This document shows positions 8,893 through 15,950 of a stretch of DNA of 64,000 nucleotides, piece after piece; the first letter of the stretch is position 1, and every line of letters begins with the position of its first letter. The position numbers and the translations under genes are program-made. The notes under the pieces are model-generated. The model did not search any database. It saw only the letters and a list, made by a program, of their open reading frames with translations, and had not been told where the DNA came from. Origin of the DNA: FEN-1279 sp964501535 (GTDB taxonomy: Bacteria; Bacteroidota; Ignavibacteria; Tepidaquicellales; Tepidaquicellaceae); NCBI GenBank assembly GCA_964501535.1, contig CAZCSV010000002.1:248001-312000 (forward strand), given 5' to 3'.

Positions 8893-10197
8893 TTAGAATT
8901 TTGTAAATAGCCAGTAATTAAATCCTACTAAAAACCTTGTATCAAATTTATAAATCTCGTTAGTAATGAACTGACCCTGAGCATCGACTGATATTCTTGG
9001 TTGTGGTCTATAAGTAAAGCCAAGGGTGCCGGCAAAGGAATTCAGTCTGTCCGAAGAATAAGAACTTATTTTATATCTAGAATAGTTCAAATTGCTTGAT
9101 AAAATCAGTTTTGATTTAATCAATTCATGCGAGATATAACCGTTAAATCCATCGGACTCACCTGCGTATCCGGTATATTTTATGAATGACAGTCCATACC
9201 AGGAGTCAGCGAGACCGAACTGAAGTTTCAGGGAATTGTCGCCGTCGTATATTATGTTTGCCACTCTTCCGAATACATTAATGCCGTTATTGAACAGGTA
9301 ATCAACACCACCTTCGATTTCCTGGTTTTGTTTATGAGTGAATACCCAGAAGATAGTGTTATAGCTTATTTGTGGTTCCCTGTAAATATAACCCGCAGAT
9401 ATTCTCAGATTTTTATTTGCCAAAACGCTGGCATTGAATTCCCCCTTATACAGTTTTTTCAGGTTGATGTCATAATATGCTTTTCCATATAAATTGTGTT
9501 TCTTCAAATAAGAGTAGCTGAAGTCCAAGCCTGCGAGCTGGTCTGCAGGGGAATCGATTTCCACGAGCACTTCTTTTGTATTGAATAGACTGTCAGCTCT
9601 CAGTGCGTAATAGGAATCGGGTTTTCTATGTTTATTCGAATAACTTAACCCGAGTGTTAAATCTTTTACCCCATAATACAGGAATTGCCCTCCGATTGAA
9701 TAGTTGTCTTTAATATCAGGGTACTTATCAATTTCGTAGCTTAGGGGTGTAAGTTCACCTCCGTAAGCAATCACCTGATATTCCTTATTTTTTCCGAGCT
9801 TGAGTTTCATATATAAGCCATCTGTGTTTCCTTTATATACACCTGCGGCTACGAAGGACCTTCCAAGTCTTATATCGAGAGCATCGAAGAGGTTAGTTCC
9901 TTTTACATAGAAATTATAAAGTCTGTAGCCGAATCCTCTACCGATTTTATTAATGACGTCTTCATCCGTTTGCAGGAAAGTATTGAAAGACCATTTTTGG
10001 GATGATACGTCGAACAGAAGATTCTGGTATCCTTTCAGATGATTTGTATATGTTTCTGACCCGCTTGCGGTAACAGAATCAAGTCTTTGCCAGGTATAGA
10101 AATAGGTACTGAACCTTGCATTTATGGTTTGTGACCTGACGTATGAAGCAGACAGCAAAAACAGAATCAAAAGAAAAGAAGTAAAAAACTTTTTCAT
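8893..10197 (-). CDS. Outer-membrane beta-barrel protein of cytochrome operon
   Basis: The 434-residue protein has a signal peptide (about residues 1-22, ending YVRSQ) and then alternating polar/hydrophobic beta strands rich in Tyr, Gly and Asn; the chain ends WLFTKF with the terminal phenylalanine of outer-membrane barrels. It has no CxxCH motif. It is not recognisable as a named porin. As first gene of an operon with two multihaem cytochromes it is the natural candidate for the barrel sheath of a porin-cytochrome complex, in the manner of MtrB or the Geobacter Omb proteins; this is inference from context. Confidence 0.75.
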   Translation of the reverse strand: MKKFFTSFLLILFLLSASYVRSQTINARFSTYFYTWQRLDSVTASGSETYTNHLKGYQNLLFDVSSQKWSFNTFLQTDEDVINKIGRGFGYRLYNFYVKGTNLFDALDIRLGRSFVAAGVYKGNTDGLYMKLKLGKNKEYQVIAYGGELTPLSYEIDKYPDIKDNYSIGGQFLYYGVKDLTLGLSYSNKHRKPDSYYALRADSLFNTKEVLVEIDSPADQLAGLDFSYSYLKKHNLYGKAYYDINLKKLYKGEFNASVLANKNLRISAGYIYREPQISYNTIFWVFTHKQNQEIEGGVDYLFNNGINVFGRVANIIYDGDNSLKLQFGLADSWYGLSFIKYTGYAGESDGFNGYISHELIKSKLILSSNLNYSRYKISSYSSDRLNSFAGTLGFTYRPQPRISVDAQGQFITNEIYKFDTRFLVGFNYWLFTKF

Positions 10198-10281
10198 AAG
10201 AAATTTGTTTTATGCTTAAATAAAATTTTAGAGCTTAATCATTTCATCTTTAAAAGAATATGAGATGAGATGAAATTAGTT

Positions 10282-10322
10282 TTCCCGGAAGAATTGTTCT
10301 CCTCCGCAAGAAAAACCGGGAA
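10282..10322. repeat. Hairpin enclosing a TTGTTCTCCTC motif (copy 3)
   Basis: A 7-bp inverted repeat (TTCCCGG at 10282-10288, CCGGGAA at 10316-10322) encloses TTGTTCTCCTCCGCAAGAA at 10294-10312, closely matching motifs at 15741 and 18046 that precede terminators. The gene-free stretch 10198-10395 holds nothing else I recognise. No long T run follows on either strand. Confidence 0.45.
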
Positions 10323-10395
10323 TAATAATCTTAAAACCTATATTATTAAAAACAAACACTCACCATCCGAAAAAAAAGAAAGTGATTTTAAAAAA

Positions 10396-10956
10396 TTAAA
10401 TTTTTGGCTTATAATGTTTTATCTTTTCCCACATTTCATCGAACTTGAACTCCTTATAAGTAGGACTTTCGGGATTGTGGCAGCTAACGCACAACTGATT
10501 TTTATCGGAAATCGGATTCAAACCGTTTTCGATTGATTTTTGTTTGTCTTTCATTATTGAAAGAGCTTTGTATTCAGAGCCCGGACCGTGGCAGCTTTCG
10601 CACTGAACACCGTCTTCTTTGCTGAAAGATTCGGTTAATTCCTCGGGAACGATATCTTTACCGAGGACGTGGCATTTAATACATTGCGGTGTCTCCGATG
10701 CCTTTGTATTAAACCCTTTATCCTTAGCAATTTTATCTGCTGCTTCGGTCAGCAGTGTTTTCCATGCTTGTGAATGTCCTGAGTTTTTCCAGATATCCTG
10801 CTGTTTTCCCTGAGCGTCTGTTTTATGGCAGGTAACGCATTTGCTTACGCCGACATATTTGAAGTTTCCTGCATTTTTCGAATTTACAGAAGAAGACAGC
10901 ACAACAAAAACTGCAATGATAAGTGTTAATCCTGTAATGAATACTTTTTTTTTCAT
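10396..10956 (-). CDS. Tetrahaem cytochrome c554-like protein
   Basis: The 186-residue protein has a signal peptide (about residues 1-27) and four CxxCH motifs (CVTCH, CIKCH, CESCH, CVSCH). The order YVGVSKCVTCHK, then W..SGHSQAW, then QCIKCHVLG, then QCESCHGPGSEY matches the cytochrome c554/c-prime-like tetrahaem family, whose members shuttle electrons in the periplasm. It stands between the porin-cytochrome operon and the cytochrome b operon, all on the same strand, with 75 bp upstream to the cytochrome b stop. It probably links the inner-membrane quinol-oxidising module with the outer-membrane conduit; that link is inferred. Confidence 0.85.
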   Translation of the reverse strand: MKKKVFITGLTLIIAVFVVLSSSVNSKNAGNFKYVGVSKCVTCHKTDAQGKQQDIWKNSGHSQAWKTLLTEAADKIAKDKGFNTKASETPQCIKCHVLGKDIVPEELTESFSKEDGVQCESCHGPGSEYKALSIMKDKQKSIENGLNPISDKNQLCVSCHNPESPTYKEFKFDEMWEKIKHYKPKI

Positions 10957-11031
10957 AGTTGTTTTTTTGTTTTTGGAATATAATAATATTAATTAAAAAA
11001 AAATATATTTTTAAGATTAATTAGTAAAATT

Positions 11032-11862
11032 TTATTTCATTTCGTTATCGGTATCCTTGATTTTTTCAGATAAGCTATCATTATCATTGTTCAGGTCATC
11101 AACCGATGTGTAATTCGGAGAAATTTTATCCGTTTTTTCTTCTTTTTTTTCGTCAGACTTTTCCATATCCGTTTTTTCTATTTCTTCAAGTTCCAGAGGA
11201 TGTTCGTGTTCCATTTCTTCTCTCGTAAGGTATCCTGTAATAAATGCTTTATTGACAGGATAAACATCAGGGTTATAAATCACGAAGTAAAAGTGCCAGG
11301 CAACGATTGCGAGTGTAGCAAGTATAGCTTCGTAGAAATGTATTGCTGTGGCGATTTCCATACCCAAGCTTGAGATTATAGGGAGAAAAGTATTATTAAA
11401 CCACAATACGATACCGGTAGCACCCATAACGACATTACCCCACACAAGTGCCCAATATTCGGATTTTTCTATATAGCTGAACCTTCCGTATTTTGGTCTT
11501 TCATTCGCTTTTCCCAAATAATATTTTATCGTACCGAATAAATCCGTTAAGTCCTTTTTTGTGAACCATAAATCGATAATAAGTTTACGTCCTCTTTTAG
11601 TAAGCGAGATATAAAACAGATGATAAACGGAATCGGCAATCATAATAACCGCCGCCACTCTGTGTACTATTCCTCTCAGTTCAAAAGCATTTTCACCGAA
11701 GATGCTTCTCATCCATACCACCCAAAAAGCTTCTGGATATTTCAATCCGAATCCGGTAATTACGAGTACGGTAAAACTTGATAAAAGTAAAAAATGCTGA
11801 ATACGCTCATTCAATGTCATTCTGAGATATTTCTGTTCGTGTTTAGTTTTCGTCTTTTTCAT
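11032..11862 (-). CDS. Di-haem cytochrome b (b561/FdnI-type) membrane subunit
   Basis: The 276-residue protein has four hydrophobic segments within about residues 22-205 and histidines in the positions expected of a di-haem four-helix cytochrome b: NERIQHF, GIVHRV, TAIHFYEA and VAWHFYF. The last 60 residues are a charged Glu/Lys/Asp tail, probably cytoplasmic and disordered. Such subunits pass electrons between the quinone pool and attached cytochromes. Its start lies inside the 3' end of the 19-haem cytochrome gene (20-bp overlap), so the two are translationally coupled and presumably form one quinol:cytochrome complex. Confidence 0.85.
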   Translation of the reverse strand: MKKTKTKHEQKYLRMTLNERIQHFLLLSSFTVLVITGFGLKYPEAFWVVWMRSIFGENAFELRGIVHRVAAVIMIADSVYHLFYISLTKRGRKLIIDLWFTKKDLTDLFGTIKYYLGKANERPKYGRFSYIEKSEYWALVWGNVVMGATGIVLWFNNTFLPIISSLGMEIATAIHFYEAILATLAIVAWHFYFVIYNPDVYPVNKAFITGYLTREEMEHEHPLELEEIEKTDMEKSDEKKEEKTDKISPNYTSVDDLNNDNDSLSEKIKDTDNEMK

Positions 11863-13774
11863 CGTTTTTATCGTGTTGTTTTTTACTTTTAACTTTTTTT
11901 ATCAAATCGAAAATGTTATGAATTACCATGCCGCCTATTACGGAAATAATTATAATAATATAGATTCTCGATATCCAGTACAGAACCGGAGATTCGGATT
12001 TTGAATCTGTTATATGAATTTTACTTTCAAAAATAGTTTGTGTTGTACCCGGATGGCATTTCCCGCAAGTCTCCGGTAAGTTTTTTTTATTAATAGACGA
12101 TAAAGTATCCGATGACGGTCTGATGTTATGATATCCGTGACAGCTTTCGCAATTGGCAGCGGTTTTAGAGCCACCGCGAACAGCCAATCCATGAAAACTA
12201 TTCAAGTAAGATTCAGTGCTACCTGCAGAGAGGTTATATTTTTCAATTAATTCAACGGAGCCATGGCAGTCGGAGCAAAGTTGAACAATTCCTTTATTGC
12301 TTGATATTCTGTTGTTTTCGTTTTGTTTCTGTATGATTTGGTGGTTACCGTGACAGCTGCTGCAATTGGGAGCATCGGGGCTGTTTTTTTGAGTTATTGA
12401 AACCTCGTGTATGCTTCCCGTATAATCGTTTAGTTGTTTAACATGACAGCCGCTTTGACCGCAGGTTTTCGGGAGATTTTTTCTGTTGATTTTTGCATCA
12501 GGGTCGTCGGCTTTTTTCATCTCGTGGCTTCCGTGACAATCTGAGCAGGTTGCTGCGTTCTTTCCGTCTTTAAGTGCGATGTAATGGTAACTGTCTTTGT
12601 AATGGCTTATAAGAACTTCTTCGCCTTTATAATTTTTATGGGGAAGTTTTTGTTCCTGATGGCACTTAAGGCATAAATCAACCTGATTAATTTTCGAGAA
12701 TTCATCGGATTGTGAAACAGATTTAATATTATGATCGCCGTGACATGTTGCACAGCCCGGAGCTTTTTCGTTTCCTTTCATAAATTCCCGTCCGTGTGCG
12801 GAATTCTTAAATTTATCTACTAAGTCAACGTGACATTTTCCGCATGTCTCCAAGATTTTGGAATTTGCTGTGGATGGTTTATTCGGGTCGTTTTGCTGAA
12901 TCATATGATTTCCATGGCAATCGGTACATCCTGCTGCCTGTTTGCCATCCTTTTGGATTATGGAGTGGATGCTTGTTTTATATACAGAAATAAATTTTGA
13001 AGAGCCCTTTCCTTCGCCGGGGAATAATTTTTCATCGAGATGACATTTTAAGCATCCCTGCGACTCAATATCCGTTTTACTCGAGATTACTTTATGAGAG
13101 CCGTGGCAATCGACACAGCTTGGAGCTTTTGTATTTCCCTGGCGTAATACGATTTGATGAACACTGTTATTTACATCTCTCAGGTCTTTTATATGGCATT
13201 TCCCGCATACGTTAGTGATTTCCGGTTTAGAAATGTTTTTAACGTTATGACCGCCCTGGTGGCAGCCGTCGCATTTTATATTCTTTTTGTCGTGAATGCT
13301 ATTTTTAAAGGATTGTATATTTTTATTTTTATGACAGCTTAAGCAGTTATCCGACTGAGTTTTACTTATTTCTTTTGCCGGTTTAACGTTATGGTAAGAA
13401 TGGCAGGATGAACAGCTGACGTTTCTATGTACATTTCCCTTATCGGATTTGACATTATCGTGGCAGCTTCTGCAATCGACATCTTTTTTAATCGGGTTAT
13501 GCGGCAGTTCTTCTGGATTATAGTTCAGGTGGCAGTCGTTGCAGTCAAATCCGCCGTGTACAGATTTTTTAAATTCGCTTCCATTAACAAAAACGGAAAT
13601 TTTCTTTCCGTTTTTTTCCATTGTCAAATCCTTATCCTCGTGACAGACCAGGCAATCATCGGTTCCTTTCGCTTTAATTATCCTGTGTGAAAACAAAGCG
13701 TAAGTGAAAACAGGGACAATTACCATTGCCAGTAATATTAATCTTAAACTTTTTCTATTCAATAAATTCTTCAC
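11843..13774 (-). CDS. 19-haem membrane-anchored c-type cytochrome
   Basis: The 643-residue protein has an N-terminal hydrophobic segment (about residues 11-29), 18 CxxCH motifs and one CGQSGCH (CxxxxCH), and a C-terminal membrane helix (about 592-615) followed by a basic and acidic tail. The haems fall in repeats of about 60 residues, often CGKCH...H...CxxCHGxH, suggesting duplication of a small haem module. No catalytic site is evident. It overlaps the upstream receiver-like gene and the downstream cytochrome b gene by 20 bp each, so it should be made in step with both. Likely role: periplasmic acceptor for electrons from the cytochrome b. Confidence 0.87.
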   Translation of the reverse strand: MKNLLNRKSLRLILLAMVIVPVFTYALFSHRIIKAKGTDDCLVCHEDKDLTMEKNGKKISVFVNGSEFKKSVHGGFDCNDCHLNYNPEELPHNPIKKDVDCRSCHDNVKSDKGNVHRNVSCSSCHSYHNVKPAKEISKTQSDNCLSCHKNKNIQSFKNSIHDKKNIKCDGCHQGGHNVKNISKPEITNVCGKCHIKDLRDVNNSVHQIVLRQGNTKAPSCVDCHGSHKVISSKTDIESQGCLKCHLDEKLFPGEGKGSSKFISVYKTSIHSIIQKDGKQAAGCTDCHGNHMIQQNDPNKPSTANSKILETCGKCHVDLVDKFKNSAHGREFMKGNEKAPGCATCHGDHNIKSVSQSDEFSKINQVDLCLKCHQEQKLPHKNYKGEEVLISHYKDSYHYIALKDGKNAATCSDCHGSHEMKKADDPDAKINRKNLPKTCGQSGCHVKQLNDYTGSIHEVSITQKNSPDAPNCSSCHGNHQIIQKQNENNRISSNKGIVQLCSDCHGSVELIEKYNLSAGSTESYLNSFHGLAVRGGSKTAANCESCHGYHNIRPSSDTLSSINKKNLPETCGKCHPGTTQTIFESKIHITDSKSESPVLYWISRIYIIIIISVIGGMVIHNIFDLIKKVKSKKQHDKNDEKDEN

Positions 13775-14129
13775 CTTTTTTTGATAAATATATTTCCTTT
13801 AATACTTCTCTTAGTTCGCTTAATTTAAAAGGTTCGGATATTTGAAAAACATTTTTAGTGTCGGATTTTAAATCAAACTCCTTAAAAGATGGTAATAAAA
13901 TAATCTTGGTGTTTGAAAATCTTTTTACAATTTCGTTCCTGAAGTAGGCGTCGATATCTTTATCCACAATAATACAGCTTGGATTATAATTTATTTCCTT
14001 TGTAATATCTGTAAATTTATTATCTTTTACTTCCGTATACTCAAAAACATATGATTCTTTAGAGAGGGATTTTTTTATTAGTTCATAGAAATTAGATGTT
14101 CCGCAAAATATGTGTATTTTTAATCCCAT
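13755..14129 (-). CDS. Degenerate receiver-like protein
   Basis: The 124-residue protein has the length and alternating beta/alpha pattern of a response-regulator receiver: the phospho-acceptor strand reads PSCIIVDKD, beta-4 reads TKIILLPSF and beta-5 reads QISEPFKLSEL. The acidic pair that normally follows beta-1 is missing (IHIFCGTS), and the conserved Lys before Pro is Glu, so normal phosphorylation is unlikely. It is the first gene of the cytochrome b operon and overlaps the cytochrome start by 20 bp. A candidate sigma54 promoter lies 25 bp before its ATG. A pseudo-receiver or a structural partner are both possible. Confidence 0.6.
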   Translation of the reverse strand: MGLKIHIFCGTSNFYELIKKSLSKESYVFEYTEVKDNKFTDITKEINYNPSCIIVDKDIDAYFRNEIVKRFSNTKIILLPSFKEFDLKSDTKNVFQISEPFKLSELREVLKEIYLSKKGEEFIE

Positions 14130-14153
14130 ATGAAATTATTCAAATATTCTGAA

Positions 14154-14169
14154 TGCAATAATTATACCA
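14154..14169 (-). promoter_or_regulatory. Candidate sigma54 promoter for receiver-cytochrome operon
   Basis: On the minus strand the sequence reads TGGTATAATTATTGCA, with GG and GC exactly 12 bp apart as in the -24/-12 consensus TGGCAC-N5-TTGC(A/T). The ATG of the first gene lies about 25 bp downstream. The -24 box is imperfect (TGGTA), so this is the weakest of the three sites. Confidence 0.55.
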
Positions 14170-14217
14170 AAAAAAAAACGAAATTTATTGTTTAAATATA
14201 ATTTTAATATAAAAGCA

Positions 14218-14224
14218 TGTGGAA
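14218..14224 (-). promoter_or_regulatory. TTCCACA box, possible activator site
   Basis: Minus-strand ATTCCACATG lies about 48 bp upstream of the candidate promoter at 14154-14169, in the range used by sigma54 activators. The same TTCCACA core is found upstream of both candidate promoters at 15687 and 15890. Confidence 0.4.
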
Positions 14225-14234
14225 TAAATCCCCA

Positions 14235-15587
14235 TTAATCATTTTTATCGGTGATATTATAATCTTTAATTTTTTTATACAGGGTTTTTCTGTCGATTGC
14301 GAGTATTTGGGATGCTTTTGCTTTATTCCAGTTATTTTCTTCGAGTATTTGGTGGATATATCTTTTTTCGAGTTCGCTCAGGCTTAAGTTTTTAGCGTTT
14401 TTAAGACATTCTTCCAACGAGTCGAAATTATCAACGAGGTTGAAATATTTCGAATCGATAATATTATCCGAAGTTATGATTGCGGCTTGTTCGAGGACAT
14501 TTTCGAGTTCTCTGACATTTCCTTTCCATTTGTGCTTATAAAGAGCATCCAAAGCGGATGGAGTAATTGAAAATTCTTTATCGAATTTAGCGGATAATAT
14601 TTTTAAATAGTGATTGACCAGGAGTGGAATATCGGGAATTCTTTCGGACAGAGGTGGTAAGACTATCGAAAAAGTTGAAAGTCTATAAAATAAATCCTCT
14701 CTGAATTTTTTTTGTTTTATGAATTCTTTAAGATTTTGGTTCGTTGCTGAGATTAATCTTATATTTACTTTTTTAATTTTATCGCTTCCCAGAGGTTTGA
14801 CTTCCCAGTTTTCAATTACCCTCAACAATTTTGCCTGGAGATTGTAGGGCATTTCAGCAATTTCGTCAAGGAACAATGTTCCTCCGTCGGCCTGTTCGAA
14901 GACGCCCTTTTGGGTTTCGGTAGCACCGGTAAAAGCACCTTTCACGTGTCCGAAAAGCTCACTTTCCAGAAGGTTTTCAGGGATTGCGCTGCAGTTAATT
15001 GCAATGAATGGTTCGGATTTTCTGTTACTGTTCTGATGAATAGCCCGAGCAACGAGCTCTTTTCCTGTACCACTTTTACCTTCTATCAAGACATTAACAT
15101 TTACTTTGGAGATCTTATTTATGAATTCAAAAACTTCCAGCATTTTTTTGCTTGTTCCGATAATATTTTTGAAAGGGTAATTATCTTCGATTATATTTTT
15201 AAGGTTCTGAATCTTTTTAATCATAGTGATTTTATCGACAGCCTTCTCGACTTTTATTATGAACTCATCGTGAATAAACGGTTTATTGATATAATCAAAG
15301 GCACCATTTCTCATCGATTCTACGGCAGTTGTGACCGAGCCATAGCCTGTAATCATTATGAAAATGCTGTCAACAGGTTTTATTTTCAGCAAATCGAGGC
15401 CATCTACTTCAGGCATCTGGAGGTCAGAAATGATAATGTCGAAGAAATTTTCATTTATCAGTTGCTTTGCTTTCACGCTATTATTTTCTTCGAAGACCGA
15501 GTAGCCTTTTTTAACGAGATATTTCCTCAGAATTTGAGTAGATTTTGGTTCGTCATCAATTAATAAAATTTTAATATTTTCATTCAT
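14235..15587 (-). CDS. NtrC-family sigma54-dependent response regulator
   Basis: The 450-residue protein has an intact receiver (Asp11/Asp12 acidic pair, phospho-acceptor Asp55 in [10 protein letters not shown], Lys in NKPF), an AAA+ domain with Walker A GKSGTGKE, the sigma54-contacting loop GAFTGA and the Walker B-like GTLFLDEI, and a Fis-type helix-turn-helix at the C terminus ([21 protein letters not shown]). It activates RNA polymerase with sigma54. It stands between two cytochrome transcription units that both carry candidate -24/-12 promoters, so it is their likely regulator. No kinase is adjacent; an NtrB-like kinase occurs at 25197. The gene starts about 100 bp from the candidate promoter at 15687, facing away. 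Confidence 0.94.
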   Translation of the reverse strand: MNENIKILLIDDEPKSTQILRKYLVKKGYSVFEENNSVKAKQLINENFFDIIISDLQMPEVDGLDLLKIKPVDSIFIMITGYGSVTTAVESMRNGAFDYINKPFIHDEFIIKVEKAVDKITMIKKIQNLKNIIEDNYPFKNIIGTSKKMLEVFEFINKISKVNVNVLIEGKSGTGKELVARAIHQNSNRKSEPFIAINCSAIPENLLESELFGHVKGAFTGATETQKGVFEQADGGTLFLDEIAEMPYNLQAKLLRVIENWEVKPLGSDKIKKVNIRLISATNQNLKEFIKQKKFREDLFYRLSTFSIVLPPLSERIPDIPLLVNHYLKILSAKFDKEFSITPSALDALYKHKWKGNVRELENVLEQAAIITSDNIIDSKYFNLVDNFDSLEECLKNAKNLSLSELEKRYIHQILEENNWNKAKASQILAIDRKTLYKKIKDYNITDKND

Positions 15588-15632
15588 AATGTTTTAATAT
15601 TTTTCCTAAAATTACACATAAATAGGGAGAAT

Positions 15633-15642
15633 TTCCACACAA
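15633..15642 (+). promoter_or_regulatory. TTCCACACAA box upstream of P1
   Basis: TTCCACACAA occurs here and again at 15814-15823, in each case upstream of a candidate sigma54 promoter (45 and 67 bp). A near-inverted copy, TTGTGTGAGAA, overlaps the -12 region of P1 (15698-15708). Likely binding half-sites for the adjacent activator. Confidence 0.45.
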
Positions 15643-15686
15643 TATTTTAATAAACCTCAAATATTCACAAAATTCAATGTATTTTA

Positions 15687-15702
15687 TGGCACGTTAATTG
15701 TG
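15687..15702 (+). promoter_or_regulatory. Candidate sigma54 promoter P1
   Basis: TGGCACGTTAATTGTG matches TGGCACG-N4-TTGC with a perfect -24 box and one mismatch in the -12 GC. It lies between the divergently read activator gene and a short terminated segment, 11 bp before the putative transcript start near 15713. Confidence 0.6.
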
Positions 15703-15712
15703 TGAGAAAAAT

Positions 15713-15790
15713 ATAGATTTAAGATATTGTTCTTTTTCTTTTGTTCTCCTCCTAAGAAGCCCCTGGTAAATATTTACTGGGGCTTTTTTT
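15713..15790 (+). ncRNA. Possible sigma54-driven small RNA or attenuated leader
   Basis: About 12 bp downstream of P1 begins a roughly 78-nt segment with no reading frame. It contains pyrimidine-rich TTGTTCTCCTCCTAAGAAG (15741-15759), which includes an anti-Shine-Dalgarno CTCCTCCT, and ends in a strong hairpin with seven Ts. A second sigma54-like promoter lies beyond the terminator, so this unit does not need to be the mRNA leader of the next gene. It may be a small RNA acting on ribosome sites, or a leader with attenuation. Transcription is not shown by sequence alone. Confidence 0.4.
15758..15790 (+). terminator. Rho-independent terminator after P1 segment
   Basis: AGCCCC (15758-15763) pairs with GGGGCT (15779-15784), extended by GTAAAT/ATTTAC inside, followed by T at 15784-15790. 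Confidence 0.85.
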
Positions 15791-15813
15791 ATATGCTAAT
15801 CATTGTCCCAAAA

Positions 15814-15823
15814 TTCCACACAA
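15814..15823 (+). promoter_or_regulatory. TTCCACACAA box upstream of P2
   Basis: Exact second copy of the 10-base box at 15633, 67 bp before the candidate promoter at 15890. Both lie within AATTCCACACAA or AATTTCCACACAA settings. Confidence 0.45.
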
Positions 15824-15889
15824 CAATAAAAAAATATACAATAAATAAGCAAACGACTCATTAAATTAATTTAAAAACACCACTTTTTT

Positions 15890-15905
15890 TGGCATAAAAA
15901 ATGCT
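15890..15905 (+). promoter_or_regulatory. Candidate sigma54 promoter P2 for T9SS cytochrome
   Basis: TGGCATAAAAAATGCT has TGGCA at -24 and TGCT at -12 with the required 12-bp GG-to-GC spacing. It lies 45 bp ahead of the ATG at 15951; an AGGAG ribosome site lies in between. Confidence 0.65.
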
Positions 15906-15950
15906 TATTAAAAAATAATTAATTATACAGGAGTATTTAATTAAAAAATT

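Noticed and set aside
10270..10536. An 88-codon plus-strand frame partly outside genes
   Set aside because: It runs into the 3' end of the tetrahaem gene and has no ribosome site; the hairpin and CTCCTCC motif in it are more informative.
14910..15563. A 217-codon plus-strand frame opposite the NtrC-type regulator
   Set aside because: It is the shadow of a gene whose every domain is intact; composition is not protein-like.
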